Notes: generated by a model from the sequence alone, not told the origin. A stretch of DNA of 64,000 nucleotides from an uncultured Blastocatellia bacterium (GCA_946480785.1 CAMLLD010000007.1:38473-102472); one strand, 5' to 3'. Shown: positions 19,528-29,530, counted from the stretch's first letter. Translations and numbers: made by a program.

Positions 19528-21159
19528 TTACGCGCGTCCCGACGACTGCGACAGGATTTCAAAAACGTGAGTGAGTTTGAGGGCCAGAATGAGCAGCGGA
19601 ATACTGATCACTGTAGCTACCATTCCCGCCGCCAGCAGTAAACGCCGGCGACGCGGAATCGCGCGCGCTTCCTGCGGCGTCAGCAGCTCAGGCACGGCAA
19701 TCAGCACGGGCAAACCGGTGTAGTGGCGTGCGTCTTCGCTGTTTTCGATCGTCAGCAGACGCGGAAACTCGAAGAGCGCCGTCAGAAACAGCCCGAGACC
19801 CAGGCCGGCAACAACACCCATCACCGCCAGCATGAGACGCTTCGGCGCAACCGGGTCCTGCGGCAGGTTCGCGGGGTCGACGACTACGATGCTCTCGCTT
19901 TGTTGCTGGGAGGCGGCGTCGACGCCGAGCGAAATCTTCTGTTGCTGATCGAGCAGTTTGTCGTAAGCGGCTTTCTTCGTTTGGTATTCGCGTTCGATCG
20001 CGCTTAGTTGGACGTCCGCGCCTGGGACCTTGTTGATTCGCTCAGTGATCTGCGCGATCTGCTGTTCGCTGTCGTCGAGCATTTTCTGTTGCCGCTTCAT
20101 TTCTGAATCGACATTCTTCATCTCCGCTTCGATCGCGCCCGCTTGCATGTCGGGCATGCCCTCCAGCTTCTTCGCTCGCTCGGCGATGCGTTCTTTCCAC
20201 TCAGCGATCTGCTGATCCATTTCCTTCTGCACGGACTCGATCTGTTCTTTCTTGGCGATCACATCGGGATGGTTGTCCTTGTACTGCGTTTGCAACTGGC
20301 GCAGTTCGGCTTGCAGGTCGGCTTTACGTTTTACCAGTTCAGCCCAACCCATGGTCGTCTTGGGATCCGTCGTGTTCTCAGCGATGGTTTCCTTGGTTTG
20401 CTCGGTCTGTTTTTTAACGAGCGATAGCTGCGTCGCGAGGGTGGACCGGCGATCCTGCAAACGTCCGACCTCGGCGATGAGTGCTTTCTGTGATTCGCGC
20501 AGGCCTGTTAATTGGCTCAGGAGCGAGCTCGCTTCCGAAGGCAGAGTGCCGATGTTTTGCTGCATGAAGTCGAGCCGCTTCTGATCTATCTTGTCGAGTT
20601 CTTCTTTAGTTTGCGCGACCTGTGCGTCGATAAAATTCTTCGCTGAAACGCCGGAGTTGATCGTGGCGCTGGTCTGTTCGTTGATGTACTTGCTGGCCAG
20701 CTCCGTCGTCACTGCCTGCGTGAGTTTCGGATCGCGATAGCGATATTTGATATCGAAACCGTCGGTGATGTCGCGACGGCTCGTGTTGACCTGGACGTCG
20801 ATGTCGTGGCGCATGATGCCGATGATCGATTCCATCGCTTCACCACGCTGACGCTCTTTCGCGTAGAGGTCGTATTTTTTGACTAGCGGTTCGAGCGAAC
20901 TGCGGCTGGTTACGACTTGCGCGATGCTCGAGAGTTGTCGCGTCAAAGTGTCTTCATTGACAGTGGGAATGACGCTTTCCGGAAGCGTCGCGGGTTTCAC
21001 CACGATGAGCGTGCTCGACTCGTAAACGTTCGGCAGCCGCAACACGACCCAGCCTACGGCTGAAGCGACCGCGATGACTGGAAGAATGATCAGCCACTTA
21101 CGTCGCTTGAGGATCTTCAGGTATTCACCGGGGGTTCGTTGCCGAAATTGAACGCTCAT
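19528..21159 (-). CDS. EPS chain-length determinant, Wzz/GNVR family (XrtA system)
   Basis: Inner-membrane polysaccharide co-polymerase that sets chain length and contacts the tyrosine kinase. The 543-residue protein has a first membrane helix near residues 19-38 ('RKWLIILPVIAVASAVGWVV'), a periplasmic Wzz domain, a long coiled coil (about 190-400, rich in K/E/Q, e.g. 'MDQQIAEWKERIAERAKKLE'), a GNVR-type stretch ('EREYQTKKAAYDKLLDQQQ') and two C-terminal hydrophobic segments (about 435-455 and 505-530). ATG at 21159 has AGGAG upstream. No kinase domain is fused; the kinase is a separate gene. Confidence 0.9.
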   Translation of the reverse strand: MSVQFRQRTPGEYLKILKRRKWLIILPVIAVASAVGWVVLRLPNVYESSTLIVVKPATLPESVIPTVNEDTLTRQLSSIAQVVTSRSSLEPLVKKYDLYAKERQRGEAMESIIGIMRHDIDVQVNTSRRDITDGFDIKYRYRDPKLTQAVTTELASKYINEQTSATINSGVSAKNFIDAQVAQTKEELDKIDQKRLDFMQQNIGTLPSEASSLLSQLTGLRESQKALIAEVGRLQDRRSTLATQLSLVKKQTEQTKETIAENTTDPKTTMGWAELVKRKADLQAELRQLQTQYKDNHPDVIAKKEQIESVQKEMDQQIAEWKERIAERAKKLEGMPDMQAGAIEAEMKNVDSEMKRQQKMLDDSEQQIAQITERINKVPGADVQLSAIEREYQTKKAAYDKLLDQQQKISLGVDAASQQQSESIVVVDPANLPQDPVAPKRLMLAVMGVVAGLGLGLFLTALFEFPRLLTIENSEDARHYTGLPVLIAVPELLTPQEARAIPRRRRLLLAAGMVATVISIPLLILALKLTHVFEILSQSSGRA

Positions 21160-21207
21160 GTTTCCACTCCTCTTCTGCTAAAACCAACTCGTCCTAAACC
21201 AAGGGAT

Positions 21208-23601
21208 TTACAAAGTCGCGAGGGCTTTCTTGGCTTCCTCTGCGTCAGCGAAAGGTTTCTTCTCGGCGAGACGTAGCGCCGCTTCGAGCTCGCGGCGTGA
21301 ACCATCCTTATCGCCTTTTCCTTTCAAAGCCATGCCGAGATGGTAGCGATAAGTTGCGCTCGGCACTCCGTTCATCGCGCGCGCCGCCGCTTCGTCGAGA
21401 TTGACTGCTTTTTGCAACTGCTCAACGGCTGCCGCATACAGGTTCTTCTTGTAGTAAACCCAACCGAGCGTGTCGGCGTAGCCGGCCACGTCCGGATTTC
21501 TCTGGACCACTGACTGCGCGAGTCGCACGGCTTCATCGGGATTGCCTTTGCCGACCGCAGCCCACATCCAGGCAAGATTGTTTCCGGCGATGGAGGCATT
21601 CTGATCCAGCTCCAACGCTTTGCGGTAATTCTGCTCGGCGGCGTCGTAGTTCTGACGTCCGTCTTCAAGCATGCCGATCAACGTGTAGACCGACGGATTG
21701 TCGGGCCTGATGGCGAGAATCTTTTTGTACTCGGCAATCGCGCGATCTTCCTGCTTCGTGCTGATGAAGATTGCGGCGAGCGCTGAATACGCGCGCAAGT
21801 AATTCGGATCGATTTCCAGCGCGCGGCGGTACTCGGCTTCGGCAGCCTGCGCGTTGCTTTGGAACCCGTAAACCTGTCCCTTCAGGAAGTGAAGCCAGGC
21901 AACATTCGGATACTGGCTCAAGGCCTGATCGACGCGGCTTTGCGCCTTGTCGAGTTCCTTGTTGCTTGCATACTGCCGGGTCAATCCGTCGAGCGCGATG
22001 AAGTTAGTGGCGTCGACGCTAAGCGCGTTCTCAAACGCCGCTATCGCATCCTGCGGTTTGTTCTCCGCAATCGCCGTGAAAGCGAGATTGTTGTAGACGT
22101 TTGGATCGCCCGGCGCCATCTGGCGGGCGGTTTCAAAGTCCTGACGCGCGGCCGGGAAATTCTTCTCCTGAATTTGCGCCGCGCCGCGAGCGAGATAAGA
22201 CTTTTCCGCCAGTTCGGCGAGTTGCGCCGCTGAGATGTCGCGATCCGGCGTCGCCTTGCTCAAACGACCGAGTAAGTCTGTGGCCTGAGCAATCGTCAAC
22301 TTCGAGTTTCCGCTCGACATCGTGACCTGCAAAGTCATCGCCTTCGCCGGAATGAAGTCCGAATAGTTTCTTTCCAGTTCACCAGCGAACGAGCGCGCTT
22401 TATCGAGATCGCCCAGATTTAAATTTGCCTGGGCCATGTAGTACAGCCCGGCGCGCGAAGTCGGTTCCTGGCGCAACACTTCGTTGAGATCTTCGATCGC
22501 GGCCTTGAGTCCGTTCGGCTGGTTGTCTTTCATGCGGATGCGGGCGCGCAGCAGTAACGCCTGGCGATCGTGCTGGTCCTTTTTCAACGCTTCTTCCATC
22601 TGCGCGGTCGCGCCTTGCACGTCGCCATTCCGCAACAGGATCTCGCCGAGCCGGTAGCGGCCTTCCATGTAATCGGGGGCCTTCGCGAGAATGTCCTTGT
22701 AAATCTTCACCGCCTCGTCCGTACGATTGGTGAAGACGTAGAACTCAGCCAACACCGCCTGGTTTTCCGGCTTCTCGCCGTCCAGTGCTGATAACTCTTT
22801 GAAGGTGTTCTCCGCTTTGTCGAATTGTTTGTTGACGAGATAGAAACTCGCGAGCGTGAAACGCGCGTTGCGATCCTTTGGACCAACCTCGATGGCTTTC
22901 GTCAGCTCCGCTTCGGCTTCCGGCAGACGATTGCCCTGCGTAAGAAACTTGCCGTACTCGGAGTGGGCCAGCGCGGAGTTGCCGTCGATCGAGATCGCTT
23001 TCTTGTAGAGATCTTCGGCTTTATTGCGTTCACCTGTGACGATGTAGAACTTCGCGAGGCTGAGATACGACTCAACTCGGTTCGGGTTCAGTTCGACGGC
23101 GTGATTCAGTTCGGCGAAGGCTTTGTCACGATCGTTGCGGGTAAACAAAATACTACCCATCAGGATGTGACCTTCGATGTTGTTTGGATCGTGTTCGATA
23201 ATTTCTTTGGCGAGGCGTTCCGCTTCGTCGATGAGTTGCGCCTGTCCCTTGCTGAAGGCGAGGTAGTAATTGCCGAGCTTGATGCGGGCGTCGAGATTGT
23301 TCTTGTCGAGATCAACCGTGCGCCGCAGCTCGTCGACCATTTCCGGAAAACGCTGCAGTCCTTCGAAAGCCTGAGCGAGACCCCAATGCGCCGCGGCCAT
23401 GTTGCCGTCGATCTGAAGCGCGCCGCGATACTCGAGCGAGGCTTCCTGATACTTCTGGTCTTTCAGGTAAGCGTCGCCGCGTCTGACGTGTTCGGATTTG
23501 GCTTTCTCTGCGTTCGTGCAGCCGCTCAAGGCGAGGACTGCCAGCAGGAGGACACAAAGGAGCGATGGATAAATGCGGAAACCGCAGCACTCTTTTCTCA
23601 T
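21208..23601 (-). CDS. prsT: PEP-CTERM/XrtA-system TPR-repeat lipoprotein, PrsT-like
   Basis: Large periplasmic TPR lipoprotein found in exosortase EPS operons, thought to support secretion or assembly. The 797-residue protein has a lipobox ALSGC (Cys28) and then about 20 tetratricopeptide repeats to the C-terminus, such as 'AAHWGLAQAFEGLQRFPEM', 'VYNNLAFTAIAENKPQDAI' and 'AWLHFLKGQVYGFQSNAQA'. Length and layout match the PrsT family (~900 residues) but slightly shorter. It follows epsI after 97 bases and precedes the Wzz gene by 48. Confidence 0.88.
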   Translation of the reverse strand: MRKECCGFRIYPSLLCVLLLAVLALSGCTNAEKAKSEHVRRGDAYLKDQKYQEASLEYRGALQIDGNMAAAHWGLAQAFEGLQRFPEMVDELRRTVDLDKNNLDARIKLGNYYLAFSKGQAQLIDEAERLAKEIIEHDPNNIEGHILMGSILFTRNDRDKAFAELNHAVELNPNRVESYLSLAKFYIVTGERNKAEDLYKKAISIDGNSALAHSEYGKFLTQGNRLPEAEAELTKAIEVGPKDRNARFTLASFYLVNKQFDKAENTFKELSALDGEKPENQAVLAEFYVFTNRTDEAVKIYKDILAKAPDYMEGRYRLGEILLRNGDVQGATAQMEEALKKDQHDRQALLLRARIRMKDNQPNGLKAAIEDLNEVLRQEPTSRAGLYYMAQANLNLGDLDKARSFAGELERNYSDFIPAKAMTLQVTMSSGNSKLTIAQATDLLGRLSKATPDRDISAAQLAELAEKSYLARGAAQIQEKNFPAARQDFETARQMAPGDPNVYNNLAFTAIAENKPQDAIAAFENALSVDATNFIALDGLTRQYASNKELDKAQSRVDQALSQYPNVAWLHFLKGQVYGFQSNAQAAEAEYRRALEIDPNYLRAYSALAAIFISTKQEDRAIAEYKKILAIRPDNPSVYTLIGMLEDGRQNYDAAEQNYRKALELDQNASIAGNNLAWMWAAVGKGNPDEAVRLAQSVVQRNPDVAGYADTLGWVYYKKNLYAAAVEQLQKAVNLDEAAARAMNGVPSATYRYHLGMALKGKGDKDGSRRELEAALRLAEKKPFADAEEAKKALATL

Positions 23602-23698
23602 ATTTTCCCTCTTACTCTACTTCGCGACTCAGCGGGCAAGGCCGGGTCGCATTACTCACTACACAATTACTAAATTTTCAATTCCAACCCGTTTTCCA

Positions 23699-24349
23699 TT
23701 AATTCGGGACAAACTCCGGTAAGGCCGCCGCGGCCTGCGCCGCGAGGTCTTTTGCCGACGCCAGCGCCGTCGCTTCGGAATTGCCGAGCGGCACCGTCAC
23801 GCGCACCAGCGCGCCGTCTGAGCGACGCAACCGAACGCTGTCGATAACCGTGTAAACCTTCCCCCAATACTCGCTCGCTACGCTGCGCCCGCGACCCTGG
23901 TACCAGTAGATCATCAGGCTCTTGTATTCACCGTTTTGCAGCACGTACTTGTTCGCATTGAAGCTCTTGCCGTTGGGCAGCGAAATCAGCACCTTGTCGG
24001 GACTCGTCAGCGTCCAGCCCGAGCCGGGCAAGCAGTTCAACGGGCTGTGATACGACGCGCCGTCGCGCTGGCTGGCGTAGTAACCGACGTAAAAATTGCC
24101 TGACGTTCCGTCCGGCCGGCTGAAGTCGCGCAGCAGGTAATCACTCGCGCGCAGTACCTTCATCGTAGGCTCGTCGAGGATTTGATCGGGCTTGCTCTTG
24201 CGCCATTGTCCCACTTGCTCGGGAAAGTTTTTCAACGGCTGGCGGTCCACATGCGCCTCGCCGAGATACGCCCAGGTGTTGACGAGAACGCCGGTTACGA
24301 CGATCGCCACCAGTAAAACCGCAAAACGCACTGCAGACGACTTGTTCAT
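23699..24349 (-). CDS. epsI: EpsI-family exosortase-associated protein
   Basis: EpsI proteins accompany exosortases, often fused to them; they are needed for EPS or sorting but their biochemistry is unclear. The 216-residue protein has one N-terminal membrane anchor (about 8-27) and the EpsI domain: 'QPLKNFPEQVGQWRKS', 'DYLLRDFSRPDGTSGNFYVG', 'YHSPLNCLPGSGWTLTS' and 'MIYWYQGRGRSVASEYW'. The conserved H-S-P-x-x-C-x-P-x-x-G-W pattern is intact. Here it is a separate gene whose ATG overlaps the exosortase stop by four bases. Confidence 0.92.
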   Translation of the reverse strand: MNKSSAVRFAVLLVAIVVTGVLVNTWAYLGEAHVDRQPLKNFPEQVGQWRKSKPDQILDEPTMKVLRASDYLLRDFSRPDGTSGNFYVGYYASQRDGASYHSPLNCLPGSGWTLTSPDKVLISLPNGKSFNANKYVLQNGEYKSLMIYWYQGRGRSVASEYWGKVYTVIDSVRLRRSDGALVRVTVPLGNSEATALASAKDLAAQAAAALPEFVPN

Positions 24350-25365
24350 TCTGTTCCTTCCGCTGACGCCACCGTCGTCGTCGACGTTGCGCCTACTGTC
24401 GCGTGCTCGCGCGACATTTGTGTTACGCGATCGTCCGTCTTAACAACCGCTGTCTTCGGCTTGAAAAAGCGATCGAGCAACCAACCAACCAGAAACAAAA
24501 GCAGAAAAGCGATGACGTAAATGACCCAGCCGGAAAAGGTGTGGAAGAACCCGTCAGCGATCTCCGTGCCGTAATAACGCGACAGGATGCCGGTGCCACT
24601 CACGCGCGAAGCGTTCGTCAAAATCGCGATCGGAACCGCGGAACAAACGATGATCGTCGAGCGCCAGAAACCGTAACTGCGCAACCAGCCAAACGGGCCG
24701 CGCGGCTGGTTTGAATCGCCCGATCGTGGGTGGGTGAAATAAGCAAAGACCACGGCCAGTGTCACGAGGGTCATCAGCGAGCGAATGCCGCTGCACGCCT
24801 CCACCACTTCGAGCTTTTTCGTGTCGAACGAATTGAGTGGTTTCAACTCGATCACGTTGCCCTGCCGCAAGACCGGAATGCCTAGCACGCTCATGGACCA
24901 CACGGCGCAGCGCGACGCAAACAGTTGCAGCGGAAAAGCGATCTTGTTGAAGACGATCGTGGGGATCGGAATCGCGAGTATCAACAAACCCAGCGGCACG
25001 AGAATCAGCCGCAGAAACGCGAGCCCGCCGAAATAGACCACTGTGCCGGCAATCAGCAGCACGAGCGACATCCGCTGCGTGTAGAGCTCCGCGCCCGCCA
25101 CCCCGGTCCACAACGCCAACAAGGCAAACGCGACGGCCAGCCCGCCCAGGAGCACCGAAGGACGAGCCGGCGCCGTCGCAAACTTATCGCGTTGCTGCCA
25201 AAGGATGTAACCGATTAAGAAGGGGACGAGGAGACCGTGCGAGTAGTTTTCGTCAAACCACCAGTCACGCGAGAGTTTCACCAATACCGCGGCATAGGTG
25301 AAAAGAACAGCAGAAATAATGGCGAAGGCGCGCCAGTGATACCTGGCGACGGCCGGGACACTCAT
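24346..25365 (-). CDS. xrtA: Exosortase (XrtA-like)
   Basis: Multi-pass inner-membrane cysteine transpeptidase that cleaves PEP-CTERM proteins and links them to the cell surface. The 339-residue protein has about eight hydrophobic segments and all three catalytic residues: Cys191 in EACSGIRSL, Arg254 in NASRVSGTG, and His275 in FFHTFSGW. A 50-residue hydrophilic tail follows the last helix. AAGGA lies upstream of the ATG. It is the first gene of the minus-strand operon ending at 13004. The call as exosortase is firm; assignment to the XrtA subtype rests on the downstream gene set. No substrate with a PEP-CTERM tail was found in the window. Confidence 0.95.
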   Translation of the reverse strand: MSVPAVARYHWRAFAIISAVLFTYAAVLVKLSRDWWFDENYSHGLLVPFLIGYILWQQRDKFATAPARPSVLLGGLAVAFALLALWTGVAGAELYTQRMSLVLLIAGTVVYFGGLAFLRLILVPLGLLILAIPIPTIVFNKIAFPLQLFASRCAVWSMSVLGIPVLRQGNVIELKPLNSFDTKKLEVVEACSGIRSLMTLVTLAVVFAYFTHPRSGDSNQPRGPFGWLRSYGFWRSTIIVCSAVPIAILTNASRVSGTGILSRYYGTEIADGFFHTFSGWVIYVIAFLLLFLVGWLLDRFFKPKTAVVKTDDRVTQMSREHATVGATSTTTVASAEGTE

Positions 25366-25383
25366 ACAGGTTCCTTTTGCTCA

Positions 25384-25417
25384 TTCTCACAAGCGGAGGG
25401 CAATTCCCTTGCGAGAA
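25384..25417 (-). promoter_or_regulatory. Hairpin in the leader of the exosortase operon
   Basis: On the minus strand, TTCTCGCAAG pairs with CTTGTGAGAA over 10 bp (one G.T wobble) around a 14-base loop, ending 18 bases before the exosortase ATG and about 8 before its AAGGA. The mismatch on the plus strand becomes a wobble on the minus strand, supporting an RNA role. It may control translation of the first operon gene. The remaining gap to 25578 shows no gene. Confidence 0.4.
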
Positions 25418-25578
25418 CGTGGTCGATCCTGAACTACACCACCCGGGTTCGTTAATTGGGGAGAAAGCTTATCTCAGGTCGGTGGGCCATGACAAACACT
25501 TGCGACTGGCTCCGACAGCAGGAGAAAAAGAGTAATAGCACCTCGTTTCCAAAAATTTCTTTATCTGTGCTTAAACCA

Positions 25579-28500
25579 TCACGGAACCACAATGCTCGGC
25601 GCATTGCTCCGGCGGCCACCGACGATCAGGGTAAGTTGCACGTTACCCGCGCCGGTTAGTTGCGAGATCACGCGGAAGGTAACCTGATCCAAGCCCGGTA
25701 CCTGGCCTTGAGCGCCAGCAAAATCAACCGGCAACATGAAGGTGCGCCCGTTTGCGAGACGCGCCTCAATCTGCACCGATTCCGCGAAATTCGGTATCGC
25801 GACGCCATTGACCAAAACATCGTTCGTCGTGTCGGAATTGCTGGCGCTGCCGGTGATTCCGGTGGCGAAAATCGTCAGCCGCGTCTGCTTGTCGGGACCG
25901 AAGTTCTGGTCCGTTATCAGGCCGAGACCGGAGGTCGCGAGGGTCTGGTTGTTCACAATCGCCGCCGGGCCGGTTTCGTCATCGGCGAGCGTCATGATGT
26001 GCGAGACGTTATTCTCGATCGCGATCAAACCCTGGCACGCATAGCCGTCCTGCGACGTGACGACGACTTCAGCCGTTCCGGGCTGCACGTCGGCCGGCAG
26101 GTAGAACTTCACCGTCCACGGCGAAGAATAAATCACCGGCACAGCCACACCGCCGATCGTCACGGTGAGCCCGCCCACTTCGTACGGCGGCATACCCGTT
26201 GACGCCAGCGACGCGAAAAAAGTCTGCGACGTCATCGGCTGAATGTTGCCACCGCCGATGATCGCGATCAGGCTGCCCGGCGCGACTGAAGGCACAACCG
26301 ACAGTCCGTAACCGATGTTCGCCTGACCGATGCTAAGGCTCGTTCTCGTACCGGTGACGTCAGCCTCGTCGAGAGTCGCCGTCGAGATGATGCCGGTCCG
26401 CATCAGGTCTAAAGCAACCGCGAGATGCGTAGCCACACGCAGCAGATCGTTCTTGATGTTCGGACTCGTCGCCGCTCTCATCGCGAGACCGTTGCTCGCT
26501 TTGCTGAACAACAACGCGGCGGTGATTTGAGCGTCGATCGCGGGCGCGTTCGCGCCAAACGAAGCGCTCTCGGCTTTGAAGTCGGAGTAGGCCTGTTGAA
26601 TGTCGGCCGTGAGAGATGTGATATCGGCAGCGAGGGCGAGGTTTTCAGTAAAGGTTGCCGTGTCAGTTATAGCGGCATTGTCCACCGTTTGCTGAAGCAG
26701 CGTGCTCGCGTGTCCGCGTGCCTTGTTCACACTGTTCGGTGAAGACGTAACCGTGATCGAAACAGCCGCCGAGGTAGTGGCTTTGCCGTTGTTGTCCGTC
26801 GCCTTCGCCGTGAGACTGTAGCTTCCCTTTGACACGGCCGGCCAAACAACACTGTAGGGCGCGGTCGTGTCGGTTCCGATCAGCGTCGTCCCATTAAAGA
26901 AGTCGACTTTCTTGATGAAGCCGTCCGGATCGCTCGCCGTAGCCGCGAGGGTGATGTCGTTGCCGGCGACGAACGTCGCACCCGTTGTCGGCACCGTCAA
27001 ACTGACGATCGGAAAACCAGTCGCAGGCGCCGGTGTCGGACTTGGCGACGGAGTTGGCGTCGGTGTCGGCGTTGGCGACGGCGTTGAGTTTGCCATGGGG
27101 CCGCCGAAGTAGAGACCACTCACCACCGCGGTCTTGCCGCCCGTCTTGGTGACCACGAACTTAACGCGGCCGTTAACGTTCCAAACCAGATACTGTCCCG
27201 CGTTGAAACCAGCAACCGTGCGGCTGTCGAGTTGTATGTTGGTGACCCAATCGATCACGTCGACGCGTTGCGCGCGGTTGTTGCCGTCCCAATCCAGGTT
27301 GTAGAGCGCGACGCGATGCGGCTGACTATCGCTAACATTCACGTCGATCGTGAAGGATGAATTCGACTCCCAACGCGCGGCCACGCGATCGGTCCCCACC
27401 ATTTTCTGCAGCGCGCGCATGTCGGTCGTGGAAGCAGACCACGTCGGCGAACTGAAGCCGGTGACGTTTACCTGCGCGTAACTCGGATACTTCATCGCAT
27501 CGTTGACGGTGTTGTAGCCGTCGCCGCCGTACAGGCTCTTCCAGCTACCGCGCGTCGTTGTGTCCAACTGCACGAACGCAACACTCGCTGCTGGCGTCGG
27601 CGTGGGAGACGGAGTCGGCGTCGCAACAGGAGTCGGTGTCGGCGTCGGGGTTGCGACTGGAGTCGGTGTCGGGGTCGCAATCGGAGTCGGCGTTGGTGTG
27701 GCTATCGGCGTAACTGTCGGTGTAGGCGTCGGCATTGGCACTGCGCCACCCTGACGCCAGATCAAGTAACGGCCGCCCATGCGGTAATTCTGGTTGTAGT
27801 TCTTCGCCGTCCCGTCCGCTTCGTCGCGGATCGCATCCGTCACATCGCCAAACGCGGCCTCGAACAAGTCGTCGCCCATCGTCTTGTAAATCGGATCGCC
27901 GGTGAGCAAATACGCATAGCCATAGGCACTGAAGATCGTCGAGATGCCTTGCCGTTCCGACTTCACGATCCAATCCTGGTCCGCAGTGGTGTAACTGCCG
28001 CCGCCGTTTTCATACTTCGTCGGATTGACGGTCGTACCGCCGTGATAGAAGTACCAGAACGAGCGCCAACGAATTCCCGGCGCCAGACCAACCACCTGTT
28101 CGTCCTTGCGGTATGGTCCACCCTCGTACAAGTGATGACACGCGCGGGTGATTTGATTCTGAATGCTCGCCCTGACACCGGAGTTGGTGCTCAAGCGATG
28201 CACTTCGATCAGCGAATTCAACAACAGCCCGATCATGAACGGTTGCATGATGCCCTTTAGCAGACCACCGTCCTCATCGACGTAATCGGGATCGTCCCAA
28301 CGCCACGAACCATCCGCGAACTGCAAACGTCCGTAGTAGTTCACGGCAATCGCTTCGACGTCGGCCTGGTATTGCGCGCGCAACGCAGCGCCGTTGATCT
28401 CGGTACCGCCTGCTTGCAGCGGAAACGAATCGGGCAGCGCCTTCGCCAACCACGCCGCATAGTGCAGCGCAAACGCGCCCTCACGCACACCGTAATAAAG

Positions 28501-29115
28501 CTGCGGATCGTTGATGCGCATCTTCAACCAGAGATTGAAATGATAACGAGTGTAGCTGTTGATCCAATCCCACATCTCGGGCCGGCCATCGATCGCGCGC
28601 AGGATCAAGCCACCGATACCAGCATGTCGTGGCGGCGGTCCCTGGCCGTTGCTGAAGTCGCGTTGCGCGCCACTCTGAATCCATTGCGGATGTTTCCACC
28701 ACGCGTCAGCACACTTCTCCGCGTAACCGAGAAAGGTCGGATCACCCGTTCGCTTGTAGCTGATGTATTCCGTCAGCGGCAGATCGTAGTAGTTGAGCAG
28801 CACGTAGTCGTTCAGCGCTGTCGGATCTGTCGGCGGTGTGTCGGGACACGATGCGCCGTGCACCTTTGCTCGCGCTATTTCCGTGGCGTCGAACCACGAC
28901 GTCGATAGCGGCGCCTGTGGGCCAATGATGAAATCGACGTCGTCGAGCGTCGCGGCCGCGAAGAGATCGGGAACCGGCGGCGGCGCAGCGGCGTGTGCTA
29001 ATGAAACGTTCTGTAGTAGAACCGAAAAAACTACGAGTATGAAAACGACGAAACGTAGATGATTTGATTTTAAAACCCTAATCGAACGGGGAACGTGCTT
29101 CGACCTGGTGCCCAT
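25579..29115 (-). CDS. Large secreted multidomain protein: helical-toroid domain, PT linkers, carbohydrate-binding-like and Ig-like domains, Solibacter-type C-terminus
   Basis: Catalytic function unknown. The 1178-residue protein has a signal segment (about 22-42), then an all-helical region (about 60-450) with aromatic motifs ('WFYFYHGG'-like [14 protein letters not shown], '[19 protein letters not shown]') that recur in the divergent protein at 29769. Such alpha/alpha toroids are often glycan lyases or hydrolases. Next come a Pro-Thr linker (about 458-507), a beta domain beginning '[19 protein letters not shown]' (about 510-670, possibly carbohydrate binding), a second PT linker, a bacterial Ig-like domain (about 705-790), and a C-terminal region like the TIGR03437 domain ('[19 protein letters not shown]'). 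ATG 29115 has GGAG 7 bases upstream; GTG 29127 is an alternative. The leader carries two c-di-GMP riboswitches. Confidence 0.75.
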   Translation of the reverse strand: MGTRSKHVPRSIRVLKSNHLRFVVFILVVFSVLLQNVSLAHAAAPPPVPDLFAAATLDDVDFIIGPQAPLSTSWFDATEIARAKVHGASCPDTPPTDPTALNDYVLLNYYDLPLTEYISYKRTGDPTFLGYAEKCADAWWKHPQWIQSGAQRDFSNGQGPPPRHAGIGGLILRAIDGRPEMWDWINSYTRYHFNLWLKMRINDPQLYYGVREGAFALHYAAWLAKALPDSFPLQAGGTEINGAALRAQYQADVEAIAVNYYGRLQFADGSWRWDDPDYVDEDGGLLKGIMQPFMIGLLLNSLIEVHRLSTNSGVRASIQNQITRACHHLYEGGPYRKDEQVVGLAPGIRWRSFWYFYHGGTTVNPTKYENGGGSYTTADQDWIVKSERQGISTIFSAYGYAYLLTGDPIYKTMGDDLFEAAFGDVTDAIRDEADGTAKNYNQNYRMGGRYLIWRQGGAVPMPTPTPTVTPIATPTPTPIATPTPTPVATPTPTPTPVATPTPSPTPTPAASVAFVQLDTTTRGSWKSLYGGDGYNTVNDAMKYPSYAQVNVTGFSSPTWSASTTDMRALQKMVGTDRVAARWESNSSFTIDVNVSDSQPHRVALYNLDWDGNNRAQRVDVIDWVTNIQLDSRTVAGFNAGQYLVWNVNGRVKFVVTKTGGKTAVVSGLYFGGPMANSTPSPTPTPTPTPSPSPTPAPATGFPIVSLTVPTTGATFVAGNDITLAATASDPDGFIKKVDFFNGTTLIGTDTTAPYSVVWPAVSKGSYSLTAKATDNNGKATTSAAVSITVTSSPNSVNKARGHASTLLQQTVDNAAITDTATFTENLALAADITSLTADIQQAYSDFKAESASFGANAPAIDAQITAALLFSKASNGLAMRAATSPNIKNDLLRVATHLAVALDLMRTGIISTATLDEADVTGTRTSLSIGQANIGYGLSVVPSVAPGSLIAIIGGGNIQPMTSQTFFASLASTGMPPYEVGGLTVTIGGVAVPVIYSSPWTVKFYLPADVQPGTAEVVVTSQDGYACQGLIAIENNVSHIMTLADDETGPAAIVNNQTLATSGLGLITDQNFGPDKQTRLTIFATGITGSASNSDTTNDVLVNGVAIPNFAESVQIEARLANGRTFMLPVDFAGAQGQVPGLDQVTFRVISQLTGAGNVQLTLIVGGRRSNAPSIVVP
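27010..27098 (-). repeat. Pro-Thr linker-coding repeat, distal
   Basis: Hexanucleotide-like tandem repeats (GGCGTC/GGTGTC/GGCGAC on the plus strand) encode alternating Pro-Thr/Pro-Ser residues that form a flexible linker between the carbohydrate-binding-like and Ig-like domains. The DNA is likely slippage-prone in whole codon pairs. Confidence 0.75.
27592..27745 (-). repeat. Pro-Thr linker-coding repeat, proximal
   Basis: A longer tandem array (about 150 bases) of the same hexanucleotide type encodes a linker of Pro-Thr pairs broken by Val-Ala and Ile-Ala, for example [18 protein letters not shown]. It separates the helical toroid from the beta domain. Unit size of six bases means copy changes keep the reading frame. 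Confidence 0.8.
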
Positions 29116-29120
29116 TGGAT

Positions 29121-29220
29121 GCTCCACTTCGGTGACCGGACGATCTCTCGTGCTTCGGCGAGAGACTCCTGGCTTTGCGAACCCGCATCACTGCGGGAGT
29201 GCCTTTTATCGGTGGCTGCT
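29121..29220 (-). promoter_or_regulatory. c-di-GMP-I (GEMM) riboswitch aptamer B, proximal
   Basis: Minus-strand RNA shows the GEMM-I core: GATAAAAGGCA, then a hairpin CCCGCA-GTGA-TGCGGG with a GNRA tetraloop, then TTCGCAAAGCC, a second stem TCTCTCG/CGAGAGA, and GGTCACCGAAGTGG. P1 is weak but CCAC/GTGG can pair; its 3' strand abuts the GGAG used by the ATG at 29115, so ligand binding could hide the ribosome binding site. The aptamer is upstream of the secreted toroid protein gene. Ligand c-di-GMP is inferred from the family; a cGAMP-selective variant cannot be excluded by eye. Confidence 0.85.
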
Positions 29221-29420
29221 GCCTGGACCGGCGGATGAAAGCATTACAGGGGGAACCTGTGATCCAGCGGTCGGGATTAGCAGATAGGAACGTGAGTTAA
29301 CGAGATGTTTTTATCTGGATGACGAACTACTGGCGATAGGAATAACGACCCTCAGTCGATAAAGGTGCAGTTGAGAGTCTTCGGCCCACTTCGAAGGGAG
29401 TCACGCGAAGCGGGTTTCCA

Positions 29421-29530
29421 GATCGCCTTCGGCAACCAGACTTTCTCCTCCGGTCCGTCGTCGGCTCGTGGGGGAGACTCTCGGCTTTGCGTCCCTACCT
29501 CGCGGCAGGTTTGCCTTTATCGGTGCAATC
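29421..29530 (-). promoter_or_regulatory. c-di-GMP-I (GEMM) riboswitch aptamer A, distal
   Basis: Minus-strand RNA: P1 GATTGC/GCGATC (one wobble), ACCGATAAAGGCAAACC, hairpin CCTGCC-GCGA-GGTAGG with a GNRA tetraloop, GGGACGCAAAGCC, a second arm closed by TCTCC/GGAGA, then GGTTGCCGAAGG. These are the hallmark conserved positions of GEMM-I. It lies about 35 bases after the predicted transcription start and 200 bases upstream of aptamer B. The spacer contains a long imperfect hairpin (CTGGATC/GGTCCAG) but no U-tract terminator that I can see. Confidence 0.9.

Noticed and set aside
27560..27754. A valine/glycine-repeat small protein on the plus strand
   Set aside because: It is the reverse of the Pro-Thr linker DNA inside the secreted protein gene.
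29350..29420. A possible third GEMM aptamer on the plus strand (GATAAAGGTGCAG...)
   Set aside because: It has the GATAAAGG string but no GNRA hairpin followed by CGCAAAGCC, so it is a chance match in the spacer.
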